In this document: positions 28,980 through 37,150 of the stretch, piece after piece
Layout of the letters: each line of letters opens with the position of its first letter
Position numbering within the stretch: the stretch's first letter is position 1
Source: Nitrosomonadales bacterium
GTDB taxonomy: Bacteria; Pseudomonadota; Gammaproteobacteria; Burkholderiales; Gallionellaceae
NCBI GenBank assembly: GCA_016716325.1
Contig: JADJWO010000001.1
Span: 620,001-684,000, forward strand
Direction: 5' to 3'
DNA: 64,000 nt
Made by a program: the position numbers and the translations under genes
Notes under the pieces: generated by a model
What the model saw: only the letters and a program-made list of their open reading frames with translations
Told to the model about the DNA's origin: nothing
Database searches by the model: none

Positions 28980-29363
28980 TCAGATATGCAACCACTTGAA
29001 AGTCTGGATGCCCAACACCGTCATCAGCAGCGAACCGCCCAGATGTGCAGCGACGATGCCTGCCCCCCAGACATACTGCCCGCGCATCAGCAGCGTGACA
29101 GTCTCGGCGGAGAAAGTGGAGAAAGTGGTCAATCCTCCCAGAAAGCCGGTGATGATGAACAGCCGCCATTCCGGTGACACGCCGGGGTGCTGCATGAAGA
29201 AGGCGATCGCCAGCCCGATCAGGTAACCGCCCGCCAGATTGGCGACCAGCGTGCCGAGCGGCAATTCGGGCAGCGCCGGATTGAGCCACAGACCCAATTC
29301 CCAGCGCATCCAGGCGCCGAAGGCAGCGCCGACACCGACCGCCAAGAACGAATAGATCAACAT
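28980..29363 (-). CDS. crcB: Fluoride channel CrcB/Fluc
   Basis: 127 residues with four membrane helices. The diagnostic GFLGGLTTFSTFS motif and the RWELG and NLAGGYLIG segments are present. Fluc channels are dual-topology dimers that export fluoride. I see no fluoride riboswitch immediately upstream; the gene follows the ATP-grasp-like gene by 24 bases and is probably in its transcript. Confidence 0.95.
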   Translation of the reverse strand: MLIYSFLAVGVGAAFGAWMRWELGLWLNPALPELPLGTLVANLAGGYLIGLAIAFFMQHPGVSPEWRLFIITGFLGGLTTFSTFSAETVTLLMRGQYVWGAGIVAAHLGGSLLMTVLGIQTFKWLHI

Positions 29364-29387
29364 GGCGTCATTCTACTCGACCACGCG

Positions 29388-30578
29388 CTACCCAACCACA
29401 AACACCGGGGCGAAGCCGCCGCCCGGCGTGCGGAAGTTGGTGGTCTGTCCCTGGTACAGGCGCGCCGCGGCCAGTTGCAGCTTCCCGTCATACACATAGC
29501 AACGCACGTCATACTTGAGCGGCTGCGCACTGCCGTCCCCGGCGCGCACCATGCGCTCGCCTGGCGCCGCCACGCGCTGCGCCACATAGCCGCCCTGCAT
29601 GATCTCGTCGAACACGCGCCGGGTCAGTTTGTCGCCGCGATACGCGCCCTTGCTGCCGTAGCCGCCCGCCGGCTTGAAGAACCATTGCTTGCGCTCCGTC
29701 CACCATTGCCCGGCATCCTCGCCATGCACCACCTTCGTCTGCGGGATGCCCTTCAGCAGCACGTCGATGGCGGCCTGCGACGCACCCGATGCGCGCAGCC
29801 ATTCCACATCGGTCAGCAGGGCCAGCCTGCGCTTGTCCGCATAACGCCGGTGATGATCCGGCGTGGGCGTCAACACCACCCGGCGCATCTCCCATGCCGT
29901 GCGGAGATGCGGAAACCCTTCCAGTTCGAAATCGGTCAGGCGGTTGTAGATCAGATCGACACGCTGCCCATCGAGGTACAGGTCGTCCTCGCGCACATGG
30001 AGCGCGGAAGGGTCGGCAATATGCGCGCTGATGCCGGCGCGCCCGAACATCCTCTGCGCCAGCAGGAAATCCGGATAGAGGTATTGCGACTCCGGTTGTT
30101 CGTCCACGATGGCGATGGTCCTGGGCGGCGCATCGCCATGCGCCCGCCGCCACTCGTTGCGGAACATGTCGATCAATGCCCGTTCGACATCCGCCTCCAC
30201 GGCTGCGACGCCCGGCAGCCCGGCGTCGCGCTGGCTGTCGAACAGCAACGCATTCAGGAATCCGCCGCCCGCGTTGGTATTGATCTCGATCAGGTGTGCG
30301 CCGTCGCCGTTGAGGTGGAAGTCATAGCCATAGAACACGCCAAGCGCCGAATGCGCCTCCGCCTGTTCGGCCGTCTCGCCCACTGCCGCGATCACCTCAC
30401 GCATCTGTTGCATCTGCGCGGCGCTGACGAACAACGGCACATCGGCGAACAGGTGCGCATGCGCAGCGGTCACCGTTTCCTGAAACGCTGCGCCCTGCGC
30501 CGTCAGCGCCCGCTGCAACGCGGCGCGGTCGATGGCCGCCCCGTCCGCGTCGGCATTCAGTCGTCGTGCATCCGGCAT
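29388..30578 (-). CDS. ATP-grasp-like protein of unknown substrate
   Basis: 396 residues, cytoplasmic. An N-terminal region contains GYDFHLNGDGAHLIEINTN, resembling an ATP-grasp metal/acid site. The C-terminal half has FFKPAGGYGSKGAYRGDKLT (nucleotide loop-like) and YDVRCYVYDGKLQLAAARLY followed by GQTTNFRTPGGGFAPV. These features suggest a ligase of the glutathione-synthetase-like fold, possibly with rearranged order; I cannot name a substrate. The stop-to-start distance to crcB is 24 bases, and it begins immediately after the chalcone-isomerase-like gene. Confidence 0.6.
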   Translation of the reverse strand: MPDARRLNADADGAAIDRAALQRALTAQGAAFQETVTAAHAHLFADVPLFVSAAQMQQMREVIAAVGETAEQAEAHSALGVFYGYDFHLNGDGAHLIEINTNAGGGFLNALLFDSQRDAGLPGVAAVEADVERALIDMFRNEWRRAHGDAPPRTIAIVDEQPESQYLYPDFLLAQRMFGRAGISAHIADPSALHVREDDLYLDGQRVDLIYNRLTDFELEGFPHLRTAWEMRRVVLTPTPDHHRRYADKRRLALLTDVEWLRASGASQAAIDVLLKGIPQTKVVHGEDAGQWWTERKQWFFKPAGGYGSKGAYRGDKLTRRVFDEIMQGGYVAQRVAAPGERMVRAGDGSAQPLKYDVRCYVYDGKLQLAAARLYQGQTTNFRTPGGGFAPVFVVG

Positions 30579-31145
30579 CTATTTCCCGCCCAGCAGTTTT
30601 CTCTTCAGGTCGTCCTGGGCAGGCTTGACGCCCAGCCATACCTTGAGCAGCGCGACATTGAACCCGGCCCCGACGATCAGACCCTTCTCCGTACCGTTCA
30701 CGCCGACACGGGTGCCGCTCGCGGGCAGATAGTCCAGCGTGATGACATCGCCCTTCTTCACCTCGTTCATCGCCGCAAAGATCGCCATGAACTGCTTGAG
30801 CGAGGCATCCAGCGCGGCCAGTTCGGCCGGTGTATGGTTGCTGATGATCGCCTTGTTGAACGCCTCCGACAGCGTCTCCGCGCTGATGTCGCGCAACAGG
30901 TGCAGCGCGATGCGCTTCTCGCCGGCATCGGCCAATACCGCATCGCCGCTGTTCTTCCTTTCGCCGAGATACAGCGCCGCGACATACAGGTCGAAAATGA
31001 GTTTGCTGCGCACGCCCGCGCCATTCAAAACCAGATCGCGGCTGCCGAGATGCACGCGGTCGGCCAGCTTGACCCCTTCGACCTCCGTCGCACCCACGTT
31101 CATGCTCAACAACAATCCGCAAAGCACCGACAATAGTTTTTTCAT
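30579..31145 (-). CDS. Periplasmic chalcone-isomerase-like protein
   Basis: 188 residues. Signal peptide (MKKLLSVLCGLLLSMNVGAT), then EVEGVKLADRVHLGSRDLVL, GAGVRSKLIFDLYVAALYLG, GDVITLDYLPASGTRVGVNG and a C-terminal VWLGVKPAQDDLKRKLLG. This is the pattern of bacterial chalcone-isomerase-fold proteins, which lack flavonoid activity and have an unknown, probably envelope-associated role. Ends directly against the ATP-grasp-like start. Confidence 0.85.
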   Translation of the reverse strand: MKKLLSVLCGLLLSMNVGATEVEGVKLADRVHLGSRDLVLNGAGVRSKLIFDLYVAALYLGERKNSGDAVLADAGEKRIALHLLRDISAETLSEAFNKAIISNHTPAELAALDASLKQFMAIFAAMNEVKKGDVITLDYLPASGTRVGVNGTEKGLIVGAGFNVALLKVWLGVKPAQDDLKRKLLGGK

Positions 31146-31205
31146 TCCAACCTCGTTCAGTATTTAATTACTCGATCACAAACCAATCCTAATCCAGCAG
31201 AACTA

Positions 31206-32846
31206 TTACTTTGCTGAAATACCGTTATCAACAGCACTTGCCTGCTGTGTAATTGATGTTTGGCTTGAAGCCTGGCCATCAGTTTTCGCCCATGCAGCGG
31301 GATACTGCATTTTCAAGCCCAGCGCCCGACGAATAAATTCACTGGTATCGAAATATCCGCTAGGCATATCCCCGCAGAATTTCCCATCTCTGCGAGAAAT
31401 AAAATAGGTTGTACTTGCAATTGTTTCTTTCGCTTCAAGATCAACGATGCTGACCTCAGCACCACCAACTTTTAGTCTCGGATCAATATCCTTCACCATA
31501 TCAGTCACAAACACGGCATATTTACTGGTAAACGCATCACCATATTCCCACTTGCGTCCGTCCACAAAAGAGTATTTCTTGAACTTTCCTGCCTGCCTGC
31601 CATATTGATTCTTCGTCTCGAAGAACAACAGCCAGCCACTGTTAACCAGCGGTTCGCCCAGAATACCACCGCCACCATCTGATAGAACTCCACTCTTCAC
31701 GCCAAACCTAGTGCTCCAATCGTTGTCCAAATAAAGGCTTTTTACCTCACCAACAGGTTCCTGAGGTAAAACCTCACCGGCCAAAACACACTTTTCCTTA
31801 AAAACTTTTCTGGCTTCCCGCGCCAAGCGAAATGCCCCATCTTCTGCCAGAAAGAACGAAGCGGCATAACCGAGCGGTACCATACAAAAAATAAAAATCA
31901 TTACCGTTTCAAAAACTTTGAAACCAGCGGCCTTCCAATTCTCAGCTTTTGCTTGAAACGCCCTGACCATCAGCCATACCAAGCCGACAGACATCAGCCC
32001 TCTAGCTGGCAATACCACGATTGGTGCAAATTGCATTACAACAAACGATGCTCCTCCCCCTTGCACAGCGGAAGCCAGTACTCGCGCGGAGACGTACAGG
32101 ACAAAAAGCAAGTTACCCAGCCCGATCAAAACTTGGATAGCTATGGTTGGACGAAGCCACTTCGCTACTCTGGTTAACCGAAATACCAAATAAATCAGGA
32201 CCGCAGGAATCCAGTAATTAGATAGAACATTAAACAAGTGCCCCTGATACGGTGGGATGCTTCTTAACAGCGGCTCACTAAGCAACCAGACAAGAACTTT
32301 TCCGCCAATACTGAATTGTGCAGAAATGGCAAATGCCAATGCCAAGGATATATTCGCCAACCCGAGGCCATTTACCGTAACGTTTTGTTCAGCTTGAGTT
32401 TCCGCAGCAGAGGAGAAAAAAAACTCTCTCGTTTTTGCATGAAGTAAAAAACGAAGGAAGGCAAGCAGCAGAAATATCTCAAACCCTGTTGTAGCCAATA
32501 TTTTCCAGTATGAATTGGAGAATGCAGTGACAAAAGGGCTTGCAGAAGCATCGTCCATTCGGAAGTAGATTGAAATAAAAGTGATCAAGCTGCTCACATC
32601 AATTAAAAGCTTGATAACCGCCAATGCAATTCCAAATTGCCATCCCCATAATCGCTGTTTCCAAAGGCCCCAACTCGCGGTGGCACATACGATTAGCGTT
32701 ACTGCAATATTGATTCCCCCTGGGCCGAATAACAGGTATTTAATAGGCTGAGTTGATTTGGCAACTGACCAAAAAAAAATCGTCGAGCTAATCAGGAAGT
32801 AAGCCAGCAGAATGATGCTGGCAATCGTTGCACGATTACGGGTCAT
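31206..32846 (-). CDS. Unknown multi-pass membrane protein, AT-richer than neighbours
   Basis: 546 residues; I do not recognise a family. About eight hydrophobic segments occupy residues 8-345. A soluble C-terminal part (about 355-546) includes SLYLDNDWSTRFGVKSG, SGWLLFFETKNQYGRQAGKF and KLKVGGAEV-like stretches. The second part may be a periplasmic domain. Base composition is visibly more AT-rich than the adjacent fadA and chalcone-isomerase-like genes, suggesting recent transfer. ATG start at 32846. The C-terminal tail is Ser/Gln-rich. Confidence 0.6.
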   Translation of the reverse strand: MTRNRATIASIILLAYFLISSTIFFWSVAKSTQPIKYLLFGPGGINIAVTLIVCATASWGLWKQRLWGWQFGIALAVIKLLIDVSSLITFISIYFRMDDASASPFVTAFSNSYWKILATTGFEIFLLLAFLRFLLHAKTREFFFSSAAETQAEQNVTVNGLGLANISLALAFAISAQFSIGGKVLVWLLSEPLLRSIPPYQGHLFNVLSNYWIPAVLIYLVFRLTRVAKWLRPTIAIQVLIGLGNLLFVLYVSARVLASAVQGGGASFVVMQFAPIVVLPARGLMSVGLVWLMVRAFQAKAENWKAAGFKVFETVMIFIFCMVPLGYAASFFLAEDGAFRLAREARKVFKEKCVLAGEVLPQEPVGEVKSLYLDNDWSTRFGVKSGVLSDGGGGILGEPLVNSGWLLFFETKNQYGRQAGKFKKYSFVDGRKWEYGDAFTSKYAVFVTDMVKDIDPRLKVGGAEVSIVDLEAKETIASTTYFISRRDGKFCGDMPSGYFDTSEFIRRALGLKMQYPAAWAKTDGQASSQTSITQQASAVDNGISAK

Positions 32847-32858
32847 ATTATTACTCCG

Positions 32859-34061
32859 CTATGACAACGCCTCAAAGATTCCTGCCGCGCCCATCCCGGT
32901 GCCGATGCACATCGTCACCATGCCGTATTTCTGCTTGCGGCGGCGCAGGCCGTGCAACAGCGTCGCGGTGCGGATCGCGCCGGTCGCACCGAGCGGATGG
33001 CCGAGCGCGATGGCACCGCCGAGCGGGTTGACGATGGCCGGGTCGAGCCCGACATCGTTGATCACCGCCAGCGACTGTGCGGCGAACGCTTCGTTCAGTT
33101 CGATCCAGCTCATGTCGCTCAGCGACAGCCCGACTTGTTTCAGCACGCGGGGGATCGCCTCCTTCGGGCCGATGCCCATGATCTCAGGCGGCACGCCCGC
33201 CACGCTGAAACCGTGGAACTTGCCGATGGGGGTCAGGTTGTAGCGCTTCAGCGCGGATTCGGAACACAGCAGCACCGCGCCCGCACCGTCCGACATCTGC
33301 GAACTGTTGCCCGCCGTCACCGTGCCCTTCTGCGCGAACACCGTCCTCAGTTTCGCCAGTGCCTCCAGCGAGGTATCCGCGCGCGGCCCCTCGTCCCGCG
33401 CCACCTCGCGCGATTGCACCCGCACCTCGCGGCTGTCCATGTCGAACGAGTTTTCGCTGATCGTGTACGGCGAGATCTCGTCGGCGAACTCGCCGCTGTC
33501 GATCGCCGCGATGGCGCGCTGGTGGCTCTGCAACGCGAAGGCATCCTGCGCCTCGCGGCTGACCTTCCAGCGCTCCGCCACCTTCTCCGCCGTCAGCCCC
33601 ATGCCGTAGGCGATGCCGTAGCGCTCGTCCTGCTCGAAGATCGCCGGGTTGAACGCCACCTTGTTGCCCATCATCGGCACCATGCTCATGCTCTCGGTGC
33701 CCGCCGCGATCATCACCTCCGCCTCGCCGAGACGGATGCGGTCCGCCGCCAGCGCCACGGCCTGCACGCCGGAAGAACAGAAACGGTTCACCGTCATGCC
33801 CGGCACGCTGTCCGGCAGCCCGGCCAGCAACAATCCGATGCGCGCCACGTTCATCCCCTGCTCCGCCTCCGGCATCGCGCAGCCTACGATGACATCTACT
33901 ATTTGAGCCGGATCGAGCGACGGCGCCTGCGCCAGCACACTTTTCAGCACATGCGAAAGCAGGTCATCGGGACGGGTATTGCGGAACATACCGCGCGGCG
34001 CCTTGCCCACCGGAGTGCGCGTCGCGGCGACGATATAGGCTTCCTGGACTTGTCTGCTCAT
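32859..34061 (-). CDS. fadA: Acetyl-CoA acyltransferase (thiolase), beta-oxidation type
   Basis: 400 residues. The acylated cysteine is in NRFCSSGVQAVAL, the catalytic histidine in GHPLGATGAIR and the second cysteine in MCIGTGMGAAG. The start at 34061 has GAAGGAGCG upstream; a longer reading upstream is not thiolase-like. With the fadB-like, fadD and fadE genes at 39.6-49.2 kb it supplies the last step of fatty-acid oxidation, although a biosynthetic acetoacetyl-CoA role cannot be excluded from sequence. It is separated from that cluster by the disturbed 34-39.5 kb region. Confidence 0.9.
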   Translation of the reverse strand: MSRQVQEAYIVAATRTPVGKAPRGMFRNTRPDDLLSHVLKSVLAQAPSLDPAQIVDVIVGCAMPEAEQGMNVARIGLLLAGLPDSVPGMTVNRFCSSGVQAVALAADRIRLGEAEVMIAAGTESMSMVPMMGNKVAFNPAIFEQDERYGIAYGMGLTAEKVAERWKVSREAQDAFALQSHQRAIAAIDSGEFADEISPYTISENSFDMDSREVRVQSREVARDEGPRADTSLEALAKLRTVFAQKGTVTAGNSSQMSDGAGAVLLCSESALKRYNLTPIGKFHGFSVAGVPPEIMGIGPKEAIPRVLKQVGLSLSDMSWIELNEAFAAQSLAVINDVGLDPAIVNPLGGAIALGHPLGATGAIRTATLLHGLRRRKQKYGMVTMCIGTGMGAAGIFEALS

Positions 34062-34143
34062 GGCTCGCTCCTTCGGGTGAAGTTGGCTGGCGGGATGTGG
34101 CTGCATCATACGTCAGCACATCGCGGCGGTAAATCGCACGCCA

Positions 34144-34180
34144 CAAAACAAAATGCCCCTTCCGCTTGCACGGAAGGGGC
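34144..34180 (-). terminator. Intrinsic terminator after the carbonic anhydrase gene
   Basis: A perfect 10-bp stem (GCCCCTTCCG at 34155-34164, CGGAAGGGGC at 34171-34180) is followed on the minus strand by ATTTTGTTTTG. It ends the gene at 34201-35031 and isolates fadA. Confidence 0.88.
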
Positions 34181-34200
34181 ACCTGTTAAAGCGGGAAATC

Positions 34201-35031
34201 CTACTTGATCTCGGACAACAGCGACGGAGTCTTCACCAATTGGCGCACGCCATGCGCGTGATCTTCTTCATACTTGTTGCCCTTGCACCATTCGCCGACA
34301 GTACTGATGTTCACCTTGGCACACTGGGGACGCACGCTCCAGGTCACCTGATACTCGGAACAGGCTGCCTCGTTGTACTTCGGGCCCGTGGTGGAGCCGA
34401 TGAACTCGACCGGCTTGCCGGTATCGGCCGGCAGCGCAGCAGCAGACTGGATCTGGTTGAAATCCAGGCCGCCTTCGGCCACCAGCGTGAACACCTGAGT
34501 CTCTACACGAAGCTCCGGGTTCGCGCACTTGGCGGAAACACAGGAGCCAAGCCCCTTGCCACCCGGCACGTCGCAGGTGGTGTGCACATAGTGAACCTCG
34601 ATGGTGTCGCCCGGCTTCAGGTCGCCGTGCGCGCTCTTGCACACGCCATCGCCATTCCATGCCATCTCTTCCTTGCTCAGTTTCTTGCTGATGTTGCACT
34701 GATATCCGCTGCCATAGCCTTCATGGCCGTCACCGGCGTAGATCGAGAAGTCCTTGGACTTGTGCTCGGCGTTCTCGTGGAAATGGATGTTGCACAGATG
34801 CATGTCGGCCGCGGCAGGCGCCATCTTGACGGTCACCTTGTTCTCGCCACCCTTGCTGTCGATGTCGCGCGGGGTCTGCGGGCCGAAACCGGTGCACAAT
34901 TCGACTGGTGCAGCCGCGTGGGCATCATGTCCTCCATGCGTGTCATGGCCGTGATCACCGGCGAATGCGCTACCTGAAGCCAGCCCCAAAGCCAGCGCTG
35001 CAACTACATAACTCTCCCTGAGCTTTTTCAT
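34201..35031 (-). CDS. Putative delta-class-like periplasmic carbonic anhydrase
   Basis: 276 residues. Signal peptide (MKKLRESYVVAALALGLASG...AFA), then a His-rich mature N-terminus (GDHGHDTHGGHDAHA). The segment MHLCNIHFHENAEHK has the histidine spacing expected for zinc ligands in the putative carbonic anhydrase family related to diatom delta enzymes. Cysteines in CSEYQVTWSVRPQCAK and elsewhere could form disulfides. If correct, it interconverts CO2 and bicarbonate in the periplasm, which would suit an autotroph. It is a single-gene unit with its own terminator. Confidence 0.68.
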   Translation of the reverse strand: MKKLRESYVVAALALGLASGSAFAGDHGHDTHGGHDAHAAAPVELCTGFGPQTPRDIDSKGGENKVTVKMAPAAADMHLCNIHFHENAEHKSKDFSIYAGDGHEGYGSGYQCNISKKLSKEEMAWNGDGVCKSAHGDLKPGDTIEVHYVHTTCDVPGGKGLGSCVSAKCANPELRVETQVFTLVAEGGLDFNQIQSAAALPADTGKPVEFIGSTTGPKYNEAACSEYQVTWSVRPQCAKVNISTVGEWCKGNKYEEDHAHGVRQLVKTPSLLSEIK

Positions 35032-35305
35032 TTGAATCTCACCCTTATGTGTTCGTTGGAAAAATTACAGCTTGTTATAGTGAATACCGGGCAGCACAAC
35101 GGACGTTGCCAACCCTGTCTGCCGATACAGGGGCGGAATTCTATAAGCAAACTCCGGAATCGTGTTGGATATTAGAGATAGCTAACCTAATCCACACTGA
35201 CGGAGATGCGGGGGGGGGCGCCCATGCGATTGATGTTGTTGGGAAATTTTTAATGGGCTCTAACCCCGTTTCACTCCGCCTGACCTACAGGTCTATTCCG
35301 ATGCT
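35032..35305. other. Gene-free spacer upstream of the carbonic anhydrase gene
   Basis: The right part of the carbonic anhydrase promoter region is AT-rich (a TATAAC-like block lies about 45 bases before its ATG on the minus strand). Further on there is a nine-G run near 35211-35219 and no convincing ORF. The spacer ends at tandem GACCCCATATCACTGCG repeats. Confidence 0.5.
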
Positions 35306-35339
35306 GACCCCATATCACTGCGGACCCCATATCACTGCG
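35306..35339 (+). repeat. Tandem 17-bp repeat, left of the DUF6933 gene
   Basis: Two exact adjacent copies of GACCCCATATCACTGCG (35306-35322 and 35323-35339). The first 14 bases recur at 35963-35976, at the point where pntB homology begins. The repeats therefore bracket the DUF6933 gene. Confidence 0.8.
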
Positions 35340-35345
35340 GAAACA

Positions 35346-35897
35346 TCATATCGGTCGTCTGGACTCATTTTTCAAAGCCCTCATCGCTTCAATCCGCACA
35401 ATTGGCGCGCCAAGCGCGGCAAGCACACGTTCATAAGGAATCTGCAATTTACCGTCAACACCAACAATATGATCGACTAGTCTCGCGTTGATTTCCCCAA
35501 GCGACGAACCATCTTCCACCATGTACTCCACCTGCCACGCGTAATCCTTCAAATTGGCCTGAAGGCTAAGACGGTTGGCATACGGGGTGGTCGCCGTAAT
35601 CGTCAGCGGTTGCATGGCATCGCACTCGCGCCGCGCCACATCGGGCGACACACCAATAAATAGCAACTGCACAAACAAGGCATCCGCCAACCGCTGCGGT
35701 AATGTGGCATAAGGCGCGGCTTCCATCGCCAATGCAAAGCGCTCATGCTCGCTCACAGCCAATACCAACTTCACCGGGCGCACATGCAACAGATTCAGCG
35801 ACCAATCACCCAACACATTGCGCCCTGGCAATGGCGGAGCGGACGGCTTCACTCTCATTGCGGTCAGCAGTTTCTGCGTACAGCGTAATGCGGTCAT
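35346..35897 (-). CDS. DUF6933-like protein
   Basis: 183 residues starting MTALRCTQKLLTAM, with VLGDWSLNLLHVRPVKLVLAVSE and an ATLPQRLADAL segment. This matches my memory of DUF6933 proteins (short, cytoplasmic, unknown function, often in mobile or toxin-antitoxin-rich regions). The gene lies between copies of a short direct repeat and interrupts the expected pnt locus, which suggests it arrived with an accessory element. ATG start at 35897; no obvious strong ribosome site. Confidence 0.6.
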   Translation of the reverse strand: MTALRCTQKLLTAMRVKPSAPPLPGRNVLGDWSLNLLHVRPVKLVLAVSEHERFALAMEAAPYATLPQRLADALFVQLLFIGVSPDVARRECDAMQPLTITATTPYANRLSLQANLKDYAWQVEYMVEDGSSLGEINARLVDHIVGVDGKLQIPYERVLAALGAPIVRIEAMRALKNESRRPI

Positions 35898-35962
35898 AAG
35901 AAGGCTATCTGTTTATGAATTTGATGCTGCTCAAGCATTGCCAAGAAAAACAATTCGAACCT

Positions 35963-35976
35963 GACCCCATATCACT
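35963..35976 (+). repeat. Third copy of the short direct repeat, at the pntB breakpoint
   Basis: GACCCCATATCACT is identical to the first 14 bases of the units at 35306 and 35323. pntB-like coding sequence begins immediately after it (35978). Confidence 0.8.
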
Positions 35977-35977
35977 C

Positions 35978-37021
35978 GAGCTTGAGATCTACATCGGAAT
36001 CTATATCGGTGCGGTGACCTTCTCCGGCTCCATCATTGCCTTCGGCAAGCTGTCGGGCAAGATCGGCGGCAAGCCCATGTTGCTGCCGGCACGCCACTGG
36101 CTCAACTTCGCCGGCGCACTGCTGGTGATCTATTTTGCCTACGACTTCATGCACGGGGAAACGGTCGGAGACGGAACCCTGGCGCTCGTGGTGATGACCA
36201 CCATCGGCCTGCTGTTCGGCATCCACATGGTGATGGCCATCGGCGGCGCCGACATGCCGGTGGTAGTGTCCATGCTCAACAGCTACTCCGGTTGGGCCGC
36301 CGCCGCAACGGGTTTCATGCTCTCGAACGACCTGCTGATCGTCGTTGGCGCGCTGGTGGGATCGAGCGGCGCAATCCTGTCCTACATCATGTGCCGCGCG
36401 ATGAACCGCAACTTCATCAGCGTCATCGCGGGCGGATTCGGCACCGGTGGCGGCAAGCCGGCCAAGGCCGACGGCGATGCGCAACCGGCGGGTGAAGTGG
36501 TGCCCATCAGTGCGGCCGAGACGGCAGAACTGCTCGGCTCCGCCAAGAGCGTGATCATCGTGCCGGGCTATGGCATGGCAGTGGCACAGGCACAGCACAC
36601 GGTCTATGAGATCACGCAACTGTTGCGCGAGAAGGGCGTCAACGTGCGCTTCGGCATCCACCCGGTTGCCGGCCGCATGCCCGGCCACATGAACGTATTG
36701 CTGGCCGAAGCCAAGGTGCCTTACGACATCGTGATGGAAATGGACGAACTCAATGCGGATTTCCCGGATACCGATGTCTCCATCGTGATCGGCGCCAACG
36801 ACATCGTGAACCCGGCAGCGCAGGAAGACCCCACCAGCCCCATCGCCGGCATGCCGGTGCTGGAAGTCTGGAAAGCCAAGACCTCCATCGTGATGAAGCG
36901 CAGCATGGCCACGGGCTACGCCGGCGTGGACAATCCGCTGTTCTACAAGGAGAACAACCGCATGCTGTTCGGCGATGCCAAGAAGATGCTGGAAGAAGTT
37001 TTCGTTGCGCTGAAAGCATGA
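35978..37021 (+). pseudogene. pntB: 5'-truncated NAD(P) transhydrogenase beta subunit (pntB)
   Basis: About 347 residues match the last three quarters of PntB, which normally has about 460. Homology starts LELEIYIGIYIGAVTFSGSI; membrane helices and the NADP(H)-binding domain III (PGYGMAVAQAQ, RFGIHPVAGRMPGHMNVLL, IGANDIVNPAAQ) are intact to the end. The first roughly 110 residues, with their membrane helices, and pntA are missing. An in-frame ATG at 35915 would start translation through repeat-derived sequence (LKHCQEKQFEPDPIS), but a working transhydrogenase is unlikely. Either a true deletion/insertion or an assembly join could explain it. Confidence 0.82.
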
Positions 37022-37070
37022 CCGCGCGGGGTACGCCCCGATTCGGATCAGGAACGCAATGGTAGAAATT

Positions 37071-37098
37071 AAAAAGAGCCGCTCTCGCGGCTCTTTTT
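37071..37098. terminator. Bidirectional intrinsic terminator after pntB
   Basis: AAAAAGAGCCGC (37071-37082) and GCGGCTCTTTTT (37087-37098) form a 12-bp stem with a TCTC loop, with T-runs on both strands. Confidence 0.92.
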
Positions 37099-37150
37099 AA
37101 TTTGTGGCAGAAGCGAAGGGCCGCTATCGGCTCATTGCAGAATCACCTCA

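Noticed and set aside
29300..29400. Fluoride riboswitch before crcB
   Set aside because: The space upstream of crcB is only 24 bases and is continuous with the preceding gene; no crcB-motif-like structure fits.
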